DNA from: an uncultured Eubacteriales bacterium
GTDB lineage: Bacteria; Bacillota; Clostridia; Oscillospirales; Butyricicoccaceae
Length of the DNA: 5,097 nucleotides
Reading direction: 5' to 3'
NCBI GenBank assembly: GCA_934636325.1
Contig: CAKUAK010000044.1
Span: forward strand, 1-5,097
Position numbers and translations under genes: made by a program
Part shown: in pieces, positions 1-5,097 of the stretch
Layout of the letters: every line of letters starts with the position of its first letter
Position numbering within the stretch: the first letter of the stretch is position 1
Notes under the pieces: generated by a model
Databases searched by the model: none
Seen by the model: only the letters and a program-made list of their open reading frames with translations
What the model was told of the DNA's origin: nothing

Positions 1-54
1 GTATTTGTCAGGCGCATGTCCTGACAAATACATATTCGATAGCGCCTGTGGCGC
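1..54. repeat. Twin-hairpin element, copy 1
   Basis: Hairpin A is a perfect 12-bp stem (1-12 with 20-31) closing a 7-base loop CGCATGT (13-19). Hairpin B follows ten bases later: GCGCC (42-46), loop TGT, GGCGC (50-54), then GG, giving the word GGCGCGG at 50-56. A diverged copy with the same order and plus-strand orientation lies at 5041-5092, with loop CACATGT and the same GGCGCGG word. There is no T-tract, so it is not an ordinary intrinsic terminator. It lies 3' of the AraC fragment on the minus strand. The window begins exactly at the first stem base, so the element may extend further upstream. Function is unknown; a dispersed structured repeat or structured RNA is the inference. Confidence 0.7.
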
Positions 55-80
55 GGTATGGACGTACGGAAGCAGAGCGC

Positions 81-415
81 CTATAATGCCTTCCTCCTGT
101 ATTGCAGGGGGGTAACGCCCATGACGGCGCGGAAGCAGCTTATAAGATAGCTGGCCGTGCGGAAGCCGGTCCGTTCGGCCACCAGCGACACCGGGATATC
201 GCCGCCCCGCAGCAGCATGGCCGCGCGGGTGACCCGGGATTCGCGGAGATCGGCCGACAGGGTGCGGCCGGGGACCCGGCGGACCATGCGGCAGCACTCG
301 CCGGGGCTGAAGGAGGCCGCCCGGGCCACATCGCACAGGCGGACCTCTCCGGCATATTCGCGGCTTATGTATGCCAGCATGGCCTGCACGGCCTCGAGCT
401 CGACGCCCTCGTGGC
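81..415 (-). pseudogene. AraC-family regulator, C-terminal DNA-binding domain only (5'-truncated)
   Basis: Read on the minus strand, about 110 residues match the AraC/XylS double helix-turn-helix domain. The lead-in is AMLAYISREYAGEVRL, the first HTH spans roughly 338-248 (DVARAASFSPGECCRMV), and the second spans roughly 191-95 with the family signature GFRTASYLISCFRAVMGVTP followed by LQYRR. The stop is TAG at 83-81. The usual N-terminal sensor domain is absent. Upstream of about 415 the same reading frame stays open to a TTG at 779, but that part is antisense to an M20 peptidase fragment and does not resemble a sensor domain. The TTG lies inside a terminator stem, so it is not a credible start. 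The fragment probably lacks a native promoter. Family assignment is secure; that it is a remnant rather than a tiny functional regulator is inference from the truncated neighbour at the same breakpoint. Confidence 0.8.
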
Positions 416-764
416 CGGAAAACCGGCCGACTGGGAGATCGGCGTCCTCGACCGGGTCAGCTGGACCGGAGAAAGGCTGACCTATCACCCCGAGCACGAG
501 CCCTGGAGGATCGACCGCAGCCATCCCCTTGCCCTTGCCTGCGACAGGGCCTATGAGCTGACATACGGCGGCGCGCCCGAGAAATACGATTTCTGGGATT
601 TCGGCACCAACGCCGTCGCGCCCGTCGTCCGCGGCATACCGACCATCGGCTTCGGCCCCGGTCAGTATAAGCTGGCCCATATGGTCGACGAAAGGTGCAG
701 CCTCGATAAGATCCACTCGGCCTGCGCCTTCTATACCAATTTGATAGAGCTGAGCGCGAAATAA
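402..764 (+). pseudogene. M20-family metallo-hydrolase (YgeY-like), C-terminal fragment
   Basis: The plus-strand frame ending at TAA 762-764 carries about 120 residues of the C-terminal part of an M20 peptidase or deacylase, most like the YgeY-type hydrolases. Recognisable stretches are SWTGERLTYHPEHEPWRIDR, KYDFWDFGTNAV, GIPTIGFGPG and KLAHMVDE. The His in the last motif corresponds to the late metal-ligand His of the M20 catalytic domain. The N-terminal part, with the earlier metal ligands and catalytic Glu, and much of the lid domain are missing. Upstream of about 400 the frame remains open only because it is antisense to an AraC HTH domain. No ribosome binding site or start fits the fragment, and it cannot be catalytic. 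Its own terminator follows at 776-806, so the 3' end is native. The left boundary is an estimate (395-430). Exact substrate class is unknown. Confidence 0.85.
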
Positions 765-775
765 AGCGCATAATA

Positions 776-806
776 CCAAAAGGCCGCCCGATGGGCGGCC
801 TTTTGG
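776..806. terminator. Bidirectional intrinsic terminator
   Basis: A perfect 14-bp stem (776-789 with 793-806) closes a 3-base loop GAT. The GC-rich core GGCCGCCC/GGGCGGCC is flanked by four A on the left and four T on the right, so a U-tract is present on either strand. It lies 12 bases after the M20 fragment stop and 21 bases beyond the aminotransferase stop at 827, so it can end transcription converging from both sides. Confidence 0.9.
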
Positions 807-826
807 CGTTATATCACTAAGTTAAA

Positions 827-1993
827 CTATTTCTCGATATTCTCGATGATCCTCTTGACGGCTTCCTTGATGTTCTCCTTGGAGGTTGCGAGGTTGAGCC
901 TGACGAAGCCGGCATACTTCTCGCCGCCGAACCAATCGCCGTAATCGACGGCCAGACGGCACTTATCCTGAATAAGCTCCTTCATCTTGCCCTGCTCGAC
1001 ATAGGCGCCGAGGTCGACCCACTGGAGGTATGTGCCCTCGAGGGGAGCGACGACGACCTTGGGCAGATGGGCCTTGAGCTCGGTCTCGACATACTTGGCG
1101 TTGTCGTCGATGATGGAAATGACCTGATCGAGCCACTCTCTGCCGCCCTTGAAGGCAGCCTCGACGGCGACATAGCCGAAAGCGTTGCCGCCCTTGAGCC
1201 TGATGGTGGATGTGAAGTCGTCATATTCCTTCCTCAGCTTCTCGTCGGGGATCAGGACGAAGGAGTTCTGGCAGCCGGCCAGGTTGAAGGTCTTGCTGCC
1301 GGCGGTGACGGCGACCAGCATATCGGTATAGCCGGGGATGGTCAGGATATCGGTGTGCTCGTGGCCCGGCATGATGAGGTCGTGGTGGATCTCGTCGGCG
1401 ACGACAAAGACATTGTGCTTGCGGCAGATCTCAAGCATCTTCTCCAGCTCTTCGCGCTTCCAGACGCGGCCGACGGGGTTGTGGGGAGAGCAGAGGATAA
1501 AGAGCTTGACGTTGTTCTCGACGATCTGCTTTTCGAAGTCGGCATAGTCGACCGTCCATACGCCGTTGTTGTTGACCAGGTCGGAGGATACCAGCTTGCG
1601 GCCGTTATCGTTGATGGCGTTGAGGAACGGATAATAGACCGGCTTCATGACGATGACGGCGTCGCCGGGCTGGGTCTTCATGTTGACATACCAATAGATG
1701 GGGGATACGACGCCGGGGGCAAAGCGTATCCAGTCCTTCTCGACCGTTGTGCCGTGGGTGTTCTTCTCCCAGTCGATGAAGGCCTGATGATATCCGGCGG
1801 GGACCTTATAATAGCCGTAAACGCCGAACTCGGCATACTTGACGGCGGCCTCGCGGACGCACTCAGGGACGACAAAGTCCATATCGGCTACCCAAAGGGC
1901 CATAAGGTCGTTATCGCCGAAGCGGGCGTCCATTGCGTCCCATTTGTTGCAGTCTGTGCCGACACGTTCGACATACTTGATGATCTCGCTCAT
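827..1993 (-). CDS. MalY/PatB-family PLP-dependent aminotransferase / C-S beta-lyase
   Basis: This 388-residue protein is a full-length class I/II fold-type I PLP enzyme of the MalY/PatB group, whose members cleave cystathionine or related C-S bonds and sometimes transaminate. Visible motifs are the N-terminal MALWVADMDF typical of the group, FAPGVVSPI, KPVYYPF (aromatic residues near the cofactor), SPHNPVGRVW with Asn172, ADEIHHDLI with Asp200 (pyridine-nitrogen partner), SKTFNLAG with Lys234 (Schiff-base lysine) and FVRLNLA with Arg365 (carboxylate anchor). There is no signal peptide, so it is cytosolic. ATG is at 1993 with AGAGAGGA at 2010-2003 as ribosome binding site. It lies 49 bases behind the M14 peptidase stop on the same strand with no terminator between, suggesting cotranscription; the AT-rich gap also holds a short palindrome (GTAAGT-TT-ACTTAC, 2024-2037). 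The bidirectional hairpin at 776-806 ends the unit. Substrate cannot be read from the sequence: cystathionine lyase or a broader aminotransferase are both possible. Confidence 0.93.
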   Translation of the reverse strand: MSEIIKYVERVGTDCNKWDAMDARFGDNDLMALWVADMDFVVPECVREAAVKYAEFGVYGYYKVPAGYHQAFIDWEKNTHGTTVEKDWIRFAPGVVSPIYWYVNMKTQPGDAVIVMKPVYYPFLNAINDNGRKLVSSDLVNNNGVWTVDYADFEKQIVENNVKLFILCSPHNPVGRVWKREELEKMLEICRKHNVFVVADEIHHDLIMPGHEHTDILTIPGYTDMLVAVTAGSKTFNLAGCQNSFVLIPDEKLRKEYDDFTSTIRLKGGNAFGYVAVEAAFKGGREWLDQVISIIDDNAKYVETELKAHLPKVVVAPLEGTYLQWVDLGAYVEQGKMKELIQDKCRLAVDYGDWFGGEKYAGFVRLNLATSKENIKEAVKRIIENIEK

Positions 1994-2042
1994 TTTTCTG
2001 ATTCCTCTCTGTAATAATATATGGTAAGTTTACTTACAGTCG

Positions 2043-3722
2043 TTATAATGTGCCCTCATAGACATGGGTACCGGCCTTGCCGCTCTTGCAGACGATGCGG
2101 AAGCCCTGGCCCTTTTTGCCTCTGACCACCCAGGATGCGCGGCGGCGCAGGGGGCTTATCTGGGATGTGCCCTGGGTGATGCCCCAGGCCGACAGGCGAT
2201 AGCCGCTCCTGCCCTCGAGATGCCCGAGGTCGGTCTCGGCCTTGCCCTCGAGGAGCTCGACCCCCTCGACCGAAAGGCTGACGCCCTTAAGGCGCTTGGA
2301 CTTGAGGCCCTCTTTGAATACATATGTAGGCATATATCCCATGTTGCCGCAGACGGCCTCGATGCGGAAGATATCCTCGGCCAGCTGCTGCACCGCGACA
2401 TCCTCTATCGAAAGATCGGGCAGCAGCGATGTGGCCCGCAGCAGGAAGGCCGTGTGCTTTTTGAGCTCCTGTTCGAGATAGGGCAGCGGGGGATTCTGGG
2501 ATATGAACTTGGCGTCGCAGCCGCCGATCTCGACCTTGCCCAGCCGGGGATGGTCAAAGCTCTTCCAGGGCATATAGACATCCTTGCCGGCGTTCTCGTC
2601 GATCCAGCGCAGCATGGCGCACATCTCGTCCTCCAGCTCGGCGGCCGTCTTGTCCTCGCGGGGCGGGTATACCGGATGGAGGCCCGAGCGCTCGGCCAGA
2701 TCCCAGCACTCTATCGTCATGGCCGGGATGCCGAGAACGAAGTGGCAGAAATCATCGAAGCCGCCGCAGGTCTGGGGGCTTGAGGCCGGCATGTACTGGT
2801 CATAAAGGTTGAGCACCGGATAGCCGTTCTCTTCGTGGGCGATGGCGCCGAGGGCCTTATAGAGGTCGATATCCTGCTTGTGGGCCTCTTTGCCGCTCTT
2901 ATAGCCGGGGGTATAGAGGTTCTGCCCGCCGGAGGTGTGCATATCGACGACGCAGCAGACATTGGGATGGGCCAGAAGGAAATCGGCGTTGGCCCTGGTC
3001 TCGGGGTTGGAGAGGGGATAATCGCCCGAGCCCCGCTGGACGTCCTCGGTCTGCCAGCCGATGGGATAGTTGCGGTTGAAGTCGTTGCCGAAGGGTGCGG
3101 GGGCTGTCTCGATATCAAGGCCGTCATAGCCGCCCTCGATCATGCCCTCGTCGAACAGGTTATAGAAATCGCCCTCGATATCGTCGGGGGCACGCTGTAC
3201 CATGACGCGGGGATCCTTTTCCGATACCTTCCATGCGCCGTAGGGGGTCTTGACGCGCATGAGGCGGATATGGCCGTCACCGTCGATATCGGCCCGCTGA
3301 AGCCCCGGCATAAGGGAGGGGAAAGGATACATGCGGGGGGCCGAGCGCAGGGTTCCCGGCGTCGTCAGATAGTATTCCGAGCCGTCGGGTGATACTCGGG
3401 GGACGGCATAGACCGTGTATTTTTCCAGCATACGCCTGACCGAAGGCTCTTCAAGGCGGCTGAAGATGGTGTCGAGGAGATACATGACGGTCATGCTGCC
3501 GGTCACCTCTCCGGCGTGGATATTGCCCTCGACATAAAGGGCGGGCTTATCCTCGGGCGCGCCTGTGCGGCCGTCGGTGACGCTCATGATCCATATCTCG
3601 CGGCCCTCGGGCGTCGTGCCGATAGACGACAGGGATGCGTACCCGGGATGCTTTTCGGCATAGCTTTTGAGTATCGCCGTTATCTCGTCATAGCGGTAAT
3701 AGTGATCGTATACCTGATGCAT
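2043..3722 (-). CDS. M14-family zinc carboxypeptidase with C-terminal beta domain
   Basis: This 559-residue protein is predicted to remove C-terminal residues from peptides. After a short lead-in comes the carboxypeptidase domain: GNIHAGEVTGS supplies zinc ligands His69 and Glu72, NDFNRNYP (Asn216-Arg217) matches the substrate-carboxylate-binding Asn-Arg pair, DMHTSGG supplies the third zinc ligand His262, and MTIECWD gives the general base Glu338. An Asp-rich insert, ADIDGDGHIRLMRV (144-157), is common in large bacterial M14 proteins. From about 390 onward follows a non-catalytic, probably beta-sandwich region. No signal peptide or membrane segment is seen, so a cytosolic role is inferred. 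ATG at 3722 is chosen because AGGAGGT lies five bases upstream (3734-3728); a TTG at 3815 in the same frame would lie upstream of the -35 box. It is first in a probable operon with the aminotransferase and is driven by the promoter at 3809-3781. Specificity (dipeptide, murein peptide or other) is not readable. Confidence 0.93.
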   Translation of the reverse strand: MHQVYDHYYRYDEITAILKSYAEKHPGYASLSSIGTTPEGREIWIMSVTDGRTGAPEDKPALYVEGNIHAGEVTGSMTVMYLLDTIFSRLEEPSVRRMLEKYTVYAVPRVSPDGSEYYLTTPGTLRSAPRMYPFPSLMPGLQRADIDGDGHIRLMRVKTPYGAWKVSEKDPRVMVQRAPDDIEGDFYNLFDEGMIEGGYDGLDIETAPAPFGNDFNRNYPIGWQTEDVQRGSGDYPLSNPETRANADFLLAHPNVCCVVDMHTSGGQNLYTPGYKSGKEAHKQDIDLYKALGAIAHEENGYPVLNLYDQYMPASSPQTCGGFDDFCHFVLGIPAMTIECWDLAERSGLHPVYPPREDKTAAELEDEMCAMLRWIDENAGKDVYMPWKSFDHPRLGKVEIGGCDAKFISQNPPLPYLEQELKKHTAFLLRATSLLPDLSIEDVAVQQLAEDIFRIEAVCGNMGYMPTYVFKEGLKSKRLKGVSLSVEGVELLEGKAETDLGHLEGRSGYRLSAWGITQGTSQISPLRRRASWVVRGKKGQGFRIVCKSGKAGTHVYEGTL

Positions 3723-3741
3723 TTCTGACCTCCTGTTATGT

Positions 3742-3762
3742 CCCCCGGCGTCGCGCCGGAGG
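3742..3762 (-). promoter_or_regulatory. GC-rich hairpin in the M14 mRNA leader
   Basis: CCGGCG (3745-3750) pairs with CGCCGG (3754-3759) around a TCG loop. Beyond one C/A mismatch, 3742-3743 pair with 3761-3762. In the minus-strand mRNA this stem ends only seven bases before the AGGAGGT ribosome binding site. It has no U-tract and so is not a terminator. A role in mRNA stability or translation is possible but unproven. Confidence 0.5.
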
Positions 3763-3780
3763 TTTATTCTTACATTGGAT

Positions 3781-3809
3781 ATTTTACCATCGGATATCAC
3801 GCGGGGCAA
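3781..3809 (-). promoter_or_regulatory. Predicted sigma-A-type promoter for the M14 operon
   Basis: On the minus strand, a -35 box TTGCCC (3809-3804) is followed by a 17-base spacer and a -10 box TAAAAT (3786-3781), with the extended -10 dinucleotide TG at 3789-3788. Transcription would start near 3774, giving a leader of about 50 bases that contains the 3742-3762 hairpin. Spacing and boxes fit well, but the call rests on consensus match only. Confidence 0.65.
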
Positions 3810-3832
3810 TACCAAAGTTATGCAGATATACT

Positions 3833-3894
3833 AAAAGTTGCGGAAGCGGGCAGGGAAAACCGCCACAACACGGGGAGATTCTTAAAACTTTTTT
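3833..3894. other. Imperfect stem-loop in the divergent control region
   Basis: AAAAGTT (3833-3839) is complementary to AACTTTT (3886-3892), the latter continuing into more T. Inside, GTTG (3837-3840) can pair instead with CAAC (3866-3869), and GCGG (3846-3849) with CCGC (3860-3863). On the plus strand the structure ends in a T-run, like a weak terminator placed upstream of the pstS promoter. It could insulate pstS from upstream transcription or be an accidental fold; pairing is interrupted. Confidence 0.3.
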
Positions 3895-3908
3895 GTTGAT
3901 ATATTCCA

Positions 3909-3937
3909 TTTATTTTACCTTCATCACATGTTAATAT
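3909..3937 (+). promoter_or_regulatory. Predicted promoter of the pstS-like gene (extended -10)
   Basis: TGTTAATAT at 3929-3937 is a full extended -10 motif (TG, one base, then TAATAT at 3932-3937). Seventeen bases upstream the -35 position holds TTTATT (3909-3914), a poor match, as is usual for promoters needing an activator. The stretch 3912-3931 is T/A/C-rich, but no clean pair of PhoP/PhoB half-sites could be recognised, so phosphate control is an expectation from the gene, not seen. Confidence 0.5.
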
Positions 3938-3980
3938 ATTGTCGTCCGTAAAAACCATGTATTGAAGGAGTAAAAAGCAT

Positions 3981-4931
3981 ATGAAAAACATGAAAAAGCT
4001 GCTTGCGCTGCTCATGGTTGTCATGATGCTGGCCGCTATGGCTGCCTGCGGAAACAACAATGACGCAGACACCAACAACGACGCCCAGAACGGCACAGAG
4101 CAGAACAACACCGCTGACAACAGCGATTTCGACGGTCAGATCCACTTTGCCGGTTCGTCCTCTCTGGCTCCGGTCATCGCTTCGATCGGCTCGGCCTTCC
4201 TTGAAGAGTACGGCACATGGGACAAGGTCGATGCCTCTCTGCCCGCAAAGGAGATCGACATCGCCGTTACCTCCGGCGGCTCGGGCGACGGCCCTTCCAG
4301 CGTAGTTGACGGCACAGCCGATTTCGGCATGCTGGCCCGCTCTGTCAAGGACAGCGAGAAGGAAGCACTGGGTGAAGGCTATACCGAGTATTCGGTGGCT
4401 GCCGACGCTCTGACCATCTCGGTCAACAAGAACAACCCCGTCTGCGACCTGATCGACGATCTTGACACAGACACCATCCGCAATATCTTCTCCGGCGAGA
4501 TCGCCTACTGGGACGAGCTTGATCCCTCCCTCGAGCACAAGGAGATCGTCGTCGTCATCCGCGACCTGTCGGGCGGCGCCGCCGAGGTCTTTGAGAAGAA
4601 TGTCATGCAGGGCACGCCTATCTCCGAGAATGCCATCCAGTCGGCCTCCATGGGCGCTCTGGCTGCCAAGATCGTCGAGAATGAGTATGCCATCGGTTAT
4701 GCCGGCTATGGCGTTTACAACCAGAACAAGGAAGACCTCCATGCCTTTAAGGTCAACGGCGTAGAAGCCACCGAAGAGAACATCCTCAACGGCTCTTACA
4801 CCATCCAGCGCCCTGTTCTGTTCGTCACCAACCACGAGCTGACAACAGCCGAGAAGGCCTTTGTTGATTACATCTTCTCCGATAAGGGCAGGGCCATTGT
4901 CGAAGAGAACGGCTATATCCCCGTATTTTAG
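3981..4931 (+). CDS. pstS: PstS-like phosphate ABC transporter substrate-binding lipoprotein
   Basis: This 316-residue protein is exported and lipid-anchored: a Lys-rich start (MKNMKKL), a hydrophobic segment and the lipobox AAMAAC with Cys23 are followed by an Asn/Asp/Thr-rich linker to about residue 48. The mature part has the PstS order of motifs: GSSSLAP (58-64), SGGSGDG (98-104), ADFGMLAR (113-120), LTISVNKNNP (144-153), IRDLSGGAAEVF (193-204) and AIGYAGYGV (237-245). It should capture phosphate outside the membrane for a PstCAB permease. The fifth motif is unusual: most relatives carry Arg followed by GSGT at this place, whereas here SGGA replaces it, removing the hydroxyl side chains at two usual ligand positions. 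AAGGAG (3965-3970) lies ten bases before ATG 3981; an in-frame ATG at 3990 is less likely. A terminator follows directly and no pstCAB is present in the remaining 166 bases. A related anion-binding protein is the alternative. Confidence 0.88.
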   Translation: MKNMKKLLALLMVVMMLAAMAACGNNNDADTNNDAQNGTEQNNTADNSDFDGQIHFAGSSSLAPVIASIGSAFLEEYGTWDKVDASLPAKEIDIAVTSGGSGDGPSSVVDGTADFGMLARSVKDSEKEALGEGYTEYSVAADALTISVNKNNPVCDLIDDLDTDTIRNIFSGEIAYWDELDPSLEHKEIVVVIRDLSGGAAEVFEKNVMQGTPISENAIQSASMGALAAKIVENEYAIGYAGYGVYNQNKEDLHAFKVNGVEATEENILNGSYTIQRPVLFVTNHELTTAEKAFVDYIFSDKGRAIVEENGYIPVF

Positions 4932-4956
4932 TCGATAGCGAAATATCCCGAAACAC

Positions 4957-4988
4957 AGCCCCCGCAGGTCAAGCCTGCGGGGGCTTTT
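4957..4988 (+). terminator. Intrinsic terminator of the pstS-like gene
   Basis: A perfect 12-bp stem (4957-4968 with 4974-4985), core GCCCCCGCAGG, encloses a 5-base loop TCAAG and runs into TTTT at 4985-4988. It starts 26 bases after the stop codon. The T-tract is short, so some read-through into downstream genes is possible. Confidence 0.85.
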
Positions 4989-4995
4989 GCTGTTT

Positions 4996-5023
4996 CCCCA
5001 CAAAATCTATGATTTTGCGGGGG
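4996..5023. repeat. Palindrome CAAAATC-TAT-GATTTTG with C/G clamps
   Basis: CAAAATC (5001-5007) pairs perfectly with GATTTTG (5011-5017) around TAT. One position further out A5000 faces C5018, then CCCC (4996-4999) pairs with GGGG (5019-5022). On the minus strand the A/C mismatch becomes a G-U wobble, so the fold is uninterrupted only as a minus-strand RNA. No adjoining T-tract is seen. GCGGGGGC at 5017-5024 duplicates 4977-4984 in the preceding terminator and could compete for its 5' arm. Confidence 0.55.
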
Positions 5024-5040
5024 CCCCTCTACATTAAATA

Positions 5041-5092
5041 GATCTGCCCGGCACATGTCCGGGCAGATCGGGACGCCGGACTTCCGGCGCGG
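5041..5092. repeat. Twin-hairpin element, copy 2
   Basis: Hairpin A is a perfect 11-bp stem (5041-5051 with 5059-5069) closing the loop CACATGT (5052-5058). Hairpin B is CGCCGG (5074-5079), loop ACTT, CCGGCG (5084-5089), and the word GGCGCGG lies at 5086-5092. Aligned on the loop with copy 1, seven of eleven stem pairs are identical and the other four differ by double compensatory changes. It lies 3' of the pstS terminator. The spacing between hairpin A and GGCGCGG is 16 bases here and 18 in copy 1. It may continue past the window end. Confidence 0.7.
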
Positions 5093-5097
5093 CGCAG

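Noticed and set aside
36..44. TCGATAGCG shared with 4932-4940
   Set aside because: Chance repeats of nine bases are expected in a 5-kb window, and the flanks do not match.
1067..2014. 315-residue open frame on the plus strand over the aminotransferase
   Set aside because: It mirrors the aminotransferase coding frame; its Asp/Val/Gly-rich composition is typical of an antisense shadow.
2064..3392. Plus-strand open frames of 239 and 185 residues across the M14 gene
   Set aside because: They are antisense to catalytic and structural motifs of the M14 peptidase and show no recognisable domain.
3742..3762. Possible third copy of hairpin B of the twin-hairpin element
   Set aside because: The stem is similar in composition, but no hairpin A with the CRCATGT loop and no GGCGCGG word accompanies it.
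3723..3815. 31-residue N-terminal extension of the M14 protein from a TTG at 3815
   Set aside because: That start would lie upstream of the predicted -35 box; the ATG at 3722 has an ideal AGGAGGT five bases upstream and the extension looks unrelated to the family.
3924..5003. 359-residue open frame on the minus strand over the pstS-like gene
   Set aside because: It is antisense to a well-supported lipoprotein gene, has no family motifs, and arises from GC-rich codon usage.
1..5097. The two edge hairpins as the ends of one IS200/IS605-like mobile element
   Set aside because: No transposase or accessory gene lies between them, and ordinary chromosomal genes fill the interval; separate dispersed copies fit better.

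Overview
The window looks like chromosomal DNA from a GC-rich, low-molecular-complexity-free Gram-positive anaerobe, most likely an uncultured gut-type clostridial (Oscillospirales-like) bacterium. The clues are strong AGGAGG-type ribosome binding sites, a lipobox-type phosphate-binding lipoprotein with a low-complexity Asn/Asp/Thr linker, a clostridial-style M14 peptidase and a MalY/PatB aminotransferase. The taxonomic placement is inference from protein style only.

Layout. Positions 1-54 hold two adjacent hairpins that have a diverged second copy at 5041-5092. Positions 81 to about 415 (minus strand) are the C-terminal DNA-binding domain of an AraC-family regulator, and about 400-764 (plus strand) are the C-terminal part of an M20/YgeY-type metallo-hydrolase. 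The two fragments meet head to head, each lacking its 5' part, so this is a deletion scar or an assembly join. A perfect bidirectional terminator at 776-806 separates them from a minus-strand pair: an M14 zinc carboxypeptidase (3722-2043) followed after 49 bases by a PLP-dependent MalY/PatB-family C-S lyase/aminotransferase (1993-827). A divergent control region (3723-3980) carries a promoter for each direction, a GC-rich hairpin in the M14 leader and a longer imperfect stem-loop. It is followed on the plus strand by a PstS-like phosphate-binding lipoprotein (3981-4931), a terminator (4957-4988), a further palindrome (4996-5023) and the second twin-hairpin copy.

How the genes fit together. 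The M14 peptidase and the aminotransferase probably form a two-gene unit for cytosolic peptide and amino-acid breakdown: trimming of C-terminal residues, then PLP chemistry on amino acids, possibly sulfur-containing ones. The M20 remnant belongs to the same metabolic theme but is broken. The PstS-like protein is an independent surface binding protein; no pstC, pstA or pstB follows within the window, and its phosphate-loop motif is altered.

No complete novel system (defence, mobile or biosynthetic) is visible. The strongest unexplained signal is the twin-hairpin element at both edges: all four base pairs that differ between the two copies of hairpin A are compensatory, while its loop stays nearly constant. 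This points to selection on a folded RNA or single-stranded DNA.
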